Positions 60,602-64,000 of a stretch of 64,000 nt of DNA are shown here, in pieces. Under the pieces are notes generated by a model, which saw nothing but the letters and a program-made list of their open reading frames with translations, made no database searches and was not told the DNA's origin. Origin of the DNA: CBDBCU01 sp965243185 (GTDB lineage: Bacteria > Chloroflexota > Dehalococcoidia > Lucifugimonadales > UBA3495); NCBI GenBank assembly GCA_965243185.1, contig OZ251531.1:3100001-3164000 (forward strand). Direction: 5' to 3'. Numbering within the stretch: the first letter of the stretch is position 1; each line of letters begins with the position of its first letter. The translations under genes were made by a program, and so were the position numbers.

Positions 60602-61810
60602 ATGCCTCTGTCTAGCGTGCAAGAGGCCATTGCCGACCTCAAAGCCGGGAAATTCCTTATCGTCGTTGACGATGAACGCCGGGAAAATGAGGGCGATTTG
60701 GTAATGCCCGCCGAAATGGTTACCCCGGAAGCCGTCAACTTCCTGGTTACCTATGCCCGGGGCCTCCTCTGTATGCCCATGCTCGACCAGCGCCTCCGCG
60801 CCTTGGACATCCCGATGATGGTCAGCGAACACGCCCCCGGTGAAATGCCCACCGCCTTTACTATGTCCGTCGACTACAAAAAGGACACCACTACTGGTAT
60901 TTCGGCCGGCGACCGCGCCGCCACCGTTCAAGCCCTCATATCCCCGGCCGCCGCTCCTGCCGACTTTTCCCGTCCCGGCCATCTTTTCCCCCTCCGCTAC
61001 CAGCCCGGCGGCGTCCTCGTCCGCCCCGGCCACACCGAAGCCATCGTTGACCTCTGTCGCATCGGGGGAATGTACCCCGCCGGCGTCGTCTGCGAAATAA
61101 TGAACGACGACGGCTCGATGTCCCGTCTCCCCGACCTCGAATCCTTTGCCCGGAAACACGACCTGAAAATCCTCAGCATCGCCCAGATAATCGCCTACCG
61201 CCGCCGCCACGAATCCCACATCGAACGTATCGCCGAAGCCCGCCTGCCCACCAAGCACGGCGTATTCCGCATCTTCGCCTACCGCAGCCCCTTCGATCCC
61301 GGCGAACATATCGCCCTGACTATCGGCGACTGGACGCCCGACCAGCCGGTCTTGACCCGCATCCACAGCGAATGCCTCACCGGCGATGTCTTCGGCTCGC
61401 GGCGCTGCGACTGCGGCGAGCAGATGAATCTGGCTCTCCAAATCCTTGGACAAGAAGGCGCCGGCGCCCTCCTCTATATGCGACAGGAAGGCCGCGGCAT
61501 CGGCTTGCACAACAAAATCAAAGCCTACTCCCTCCAGGACGGCGGTCTGGACACCCTCGAGGCCAACCGGGAACTCGGCTTCGATGTCGATTTGCGCCAC
61601 TACGGTATCGGCGCTCAAATCCTCTCCGACCTGGGCATCAAAAAAGTCCGACTGCTCACCAACAACCCCAAAAAACTGGCCGGCTTGGCCGGCTTCGAGG
61701 TGGAAGTAGTCGAGCGGGTGCAAGTCGAAGTCCCGCCCAACGACGAAAACCGCGCCTATCTCGAAACCAAGCGGGAACGGATGGGCCACATCCTCGGCTC
61801 CTGCTCCTGA
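60602..61810 (+). CDS. ribBA: Bifunctional DHBP synthase / GTP cyclohydrolase II
   Basis: 402 residues. The RibB half holds DDERRENEGDLVMPAE and HTEAIVDLCRIGG. The RibA half (from about 205) holds HSECLTGDVFGSRRCDCGEQ with the zinc Cys triad and RQEGRGIGLHNKIKAY. It supplies both precursors of riboflavin. ribH, normally next in this order, is absent; a convergent terminator follows instead. Confidence 0.93.
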   Translation: MPLSSVQEAIADLKAGKFLIVVDDERRENEGDLVMPAEMVTPEAVNFLVTYARGLLCMPMLDQRLRALDIPMMVSEHAPGEMPTAFTMSVDYKKDTTTGISAGDRAATVQALISPAAAPADFSRPGHLFPLRYQPGGVLVRPGHTEAIVDLCRIGGMYPAGVVCEIMNDDGSMSRLPDLESFARKHDLKILSIAQIIAYRRRHESHIERIAEARLPTKHGVFRIFAYRSPFDPGEHIALTIGDWTPDQPVLTRIHSECLTGDVFGSRRCDCGEQMNLALQILGQEGAGALLYMRQEGRGIGLHNKIKAYSLQDGGLDTLEANRELGFDVDLRHYGIGAQILSDLGIKKVRLLTNNPKKLAGLAGFEVEVVERVQVEVPPNDENRAYLETKRERMGHILGSCS

Positions 61811-61843
61811 CCAAACCCTATCCCCCATAAATCCCGAAAGACC

Positions 61844-61877
61844 GCGCCGCCGGGTTGAAATCCAACCCCGGCGGCGC
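61844..61877. terminator. Convergent terminator between ribBA and prfB
   Basis: GCGCCGCCGGGTTG pairs with CAACCCCGGCGGCGC, with one bulged C, between convergent genes. Confidence 0.75.
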
Positions 61878-61907
61878 AACCTTTCCGACCCCTGGCAAAA
61901 CCTTCCC

Positions 61908-63003
61908 CTACAACCGGGAAATCAGGTAAGCCTCAATAAAATCGTCCAACTCCCCATCCAGCACCGCCTCCGGGTTGGTACTCTGGAAGTTGGTGCGATG
62001 GTCTTTCACCGACTTGTAGGGATGCAGCACATAACTGCGTATCTGATTGCCCCATTCCGCCGCTACCCGCTCTCCCCGCAGCTTTGCCAACTCCTCCGCC
62101 CGCTGCTCGTTCTGCCGCGCCAGCAGCCGCGCCAGCAAAATCCGCATCGCATACTCCCGGTTCTGGTGCTGCGACCGTTCCGTCTGACAGGAAACCACAA
62201 TGCCGCTGGGCAAGTGCGTCAACCGCACCGCCGAAGCCACTTTCTGCACATTCTGCCCCCCCGGCCCGCTGGAACGAAAAGTATCCAGCTTCACCTCCTC
62301 CGGCCGCACCGACAACTCTTCTTCCTCCTCCCCGGCCGCCGGCAGCACCTCCACCTGGGCAAAGGAAGTATGCCGCAAATGGTTGGGGTCATAAGGCGAC
62401 AAGCGCACCAGCCTATGCACTCCCCGCTCTGCGCTCAAGTAGCCGTACGCATAAGCCCCGCCCACTTCCAGCGTTGCGCTCCGCAAGCCGGCATCCTCTC
62501 CATAAGCCAAGTCCATCACCTGCACCGGCCGCCGCCGCGTCTCCCCCCAACGGGCATACATCTTCAGCAGCATCTCCGCCCAATCCTGGGAATCCGTGCC
62601 GCCGGCCCCGGCCGCTATCGACACAATCGCCGGCCGGTCATCATAAGGCCCGGACAGGGTAAGGGTTATCTCCTCCCGGCCCAGTTCCTTGCCCAACTGC
62701 TGCACCGCCGCCGCCAGCTGCTCCGCCATCCCGGCGTCGCCGTCCTCCATCGCCAGTTCCGTCAGCTCCAGCAGCGTTGCCGCTTGGCTCTCCAGCCCCT
62801 GCCACAAAGCCGCCGTTTCCTTCAACCGGCCCAACTGCTGCATCTGCCGCTGCGCCGCCCGCGGGTCATCCCAATAGCCCGGCGCAGCCGCCTCCCGCTC
62901 CAGCCGGGCTATCTCCGCCTCCTTCCCCGCCAGGTCAAAGCCGCTCCACAACCGACTCGATTTTCTGAACCATCCCCAACAGTTCCTGCCGCAACTCTTC
63001 CAT
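61908..63003 (-). CDS. prfB: Peptide chain release factor 2 with programmed +1 frameshift
   Basis: Translation starts at the ATG at 63003 (MEELRQELLGMVQKIESVVE), reads CTT at 62940-62938 and meets in-frame TGA at 62937-62935. A +1 shift at CTT-TGA-C joins it to the main frame, DLAGKEAEIARLE. This is the autoregulatory site found in most RF2 genes: low RF2 slows termination and favours the shift. The GPGGQNVQ catalytic motif is present. The stop-codon tripeptide, SPF in classical RF2, reads SPY here (RLSPYDPNHLRHTSF). About 364 residues in all. Confidence 0.93.
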
Positions 63004-63168
63004 CAATCTATCCCTCAACGGCCGCAGCCGATTAAACTCTACCGCCCATTATAAATTGTCCCCCAGCCTTTTGCCAGAACCGCCCGCAGCAATCCTTCCC
63101 ATCCCGCAGTAGTCCCTCCGGCGAAACCGGGAATCCGCAACGCCGCCCAAAGTACGATCCCGTAGCCT

Positions 63169-64000
63169 TTACCGCCCCACCGTCAACTTCACCGACCACA
63201 ACTCCCTCTGACCGGGAATATACTGCCCGGTCCGTATTTCCACTATCGGGTAGTCCGGCAATGGGACTATTGCCAAACACTCCCCGTCCGACCGGCCGCC
63301 GTAACCGGTGAACTCGAAATCCCGGTTGTCAAACCCGATTCCCCGCCGCTCCTGCGGCAGCGCCGTCGCCTCTACCGGGAACAAGTGCAAAAAGAAACGG
63401 GTTTCCCAATCCGCCCGGGTACAGTCTGACTTCGCATAAATTAGCCGCTGGCCGCTCAGCAGTGCCTCAAAATTCCCCGGAAAGGACGACTGCCCCCGTT
63501 CCTCCCGCAAATTCGCCGCTAGATCCCGCAGACCCGGACGCGCCAAGTTGTGCAGCTCATTCCAGACCACTCTATCACCACGCCGCTGCCCGACCACCAC
63601 ATCGGCAACCGCATAATCCGGCAGCCGCGTCTGCGCCAAACATTTCCCGTCAAACCGTACCCCATAAAGCGTTGCTACCCGGACAAAGGCCGCCGGCCCA
63701 TCCTCGTCTCCCGCCGCCCCTTCCGCCGGCCGCGCCATTACAAAAAACTGCCCGGTCAAATCCCCCGCCGGGCATTCCGCCCGAACCCAAGTCAAGGTCT
63801 TGCCCGCAAGGTACACATCGTAGTCGGCACGGATAATCAGCTCCCCCGCCGTAACCACCCGGTAAAGCTCTTGGTACCCGGCTGCCAAAGCCGGCTGCAA
63901 TCGCGCCGCATTCACCGCCCGGACGCCCAGCAGCGTGTTATTGTAGGCTTGAACCGTATAGACGGCATTAAACGCCGCCGGCGACAGGTCATTCGCGTTG
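63169..64000 (-). CDS. Repeat-domain protein, N-terminus cut by window edge
   Basis: At least 277 residues; the frame is open to the window edge, so an internal GTG at 63915 need not be the start. Two similar units of roughly 120 residues are visible. One runs from LYRVVTAGELIIRADYDVYL to LPDYAVADVVVGQ, the other from LLSGQRLIYAKSDC through FDNRDFEFTGYGG to LPDYPIVEIRTGQYIPG. The LPDY-x-I/V-x6-TGQ ending is shared. Units of this kind occur in proteins with glycosyltransferase or surface domains. Function unknown. Confidence 0.65.
   Translation of the reverse strand, partial: NANDLSPAAFNAVYTVQAYNNTLLGVRAVNAARLQPALAAGYQELYRVVTAGELIIRADYDVYLAGKTLTWVRAECPAGDLTGQFFVMARPAEGAAGDEDGPAAFVRVATLYGVRFDGKCLAQTRLPDYAVADVVVGQRRGDRVVWNELHNLARPGLRDLAANLREERGQSSFPGNFEALLSGQRLIYAKSDCTRADWETRFFLHLFPVEATALPQERRGIGFDNRDFEFTGYGGRSDGECLAIVPLPDYPIVEIRTGQYIPGQRELWSVKLTVGR

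Noticed and set aside
62935..62940. Pseudogene or sequencing error in prfB
   Set aside because: The CTT-TGA-C site at codon position about 22-23 is the known programmed frameshift of RF2 genes.
63109..63137. Further member of the palindromic repeat family
   Set aside because: Only part of the unit is recognisable (CCGG-CGAAA-CCGG core), too degenerate to annotate.

Overview
The window looks like a chromosomal segment of a high-GC, free-living or host-associated bacterium. Gene content fits Chloroflexota (Dehalococcoidia/SAR202-like): an HMG-CoA-lyase-like metallolyase, paired M20 amidohydrolases, a LutABC set, an endonuclease Q-like PHP protein, a NorD/NorQ-type VWA-AAA+ pair and a GldA/F/G-like ABC system. 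No outer-membrane assembly genes were seen. The placement is inferred from protein recognition; no rRNA or tRNA gene was found. The + strand appears C-rich almost throughout, whatever the gene orientation. Two stretches are G-rich instead: the 35.9-37.4 kb methyltransferase gene and the 3' half of the 51-52 kb secreted-protein gene, so both look acquired.

Layout. 0-4 kb is an accessory strip: a truncated metallolyase gene, a HicBA-like pair and orphan genes. Three minus-strand units there use almost the same sigma-70 promoter. 4-10 kb holds a membrane metalloprotease-like gene, a VOC protein, a benzoylformate-decarboxylase-like enzyme, tandem EVE-domain genes, a PII protein and an acyl-CoA ligase. 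10.2-12.2 kb has interspersed repeats, a candidate structured RNA and secreted-protein gene A. 12.3-16.2 kb is lutABC followed by an MNT/HEPN pair. 17.8-28 kb contains glycerate kinase, two M20 amidohydrolases, a polyprenol-kinase-like protein, a cysteine desulfurase, a site-2 protease and an IPT/TIG secreted protein. 28.2-35.8 kb has agmatinase/SpeD, divergent from an ABC-2/GldG-like/DUF4340 operon ending in cinA. 35.9-46 kb includes two methyltransferase-HNH fusions on opposite strands, flanking a coaE/AAA+/Nudix/VWA operon. 46-50.4 kb has RimI, EndoQ, an alpha/beta-hydrolase-like protein and SelA. 50.6-52.4 kb carries the same repeats again, secreted-protein gene B and a 22-bp tandem array. 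52.5-64 kb holds an acyl-CoA dehydrogenase, an ECF sigma/anti-sigma pair, surface lipoproteins, dcd, ribD-ribE-ribBA, prfB with its programmed frameshift, and a truncated repeat-domain gene.

The best candidate for an undescribed system is the pair of secreted-protein paralogues at 11.3 and 51.0 kb. Each has its own promoter, a signal peptide, and then a long homopolymer (C9 in A, G10 in B) exactly between the signal peptide and a conserved domain. Both tracts are one base longer than the length that keeps the frame. The N-terminal domains match, the C-terminal halves are unrelated, and the last codons match again. Both genes are preceded by the same composite hairpin repeat. This resembles phase-variable, cassette-swapped surface or secreted proteins. 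Homopolymer sequencing error is the main alternative explanation for the broken frames, but it would not explain the tracts themselves.
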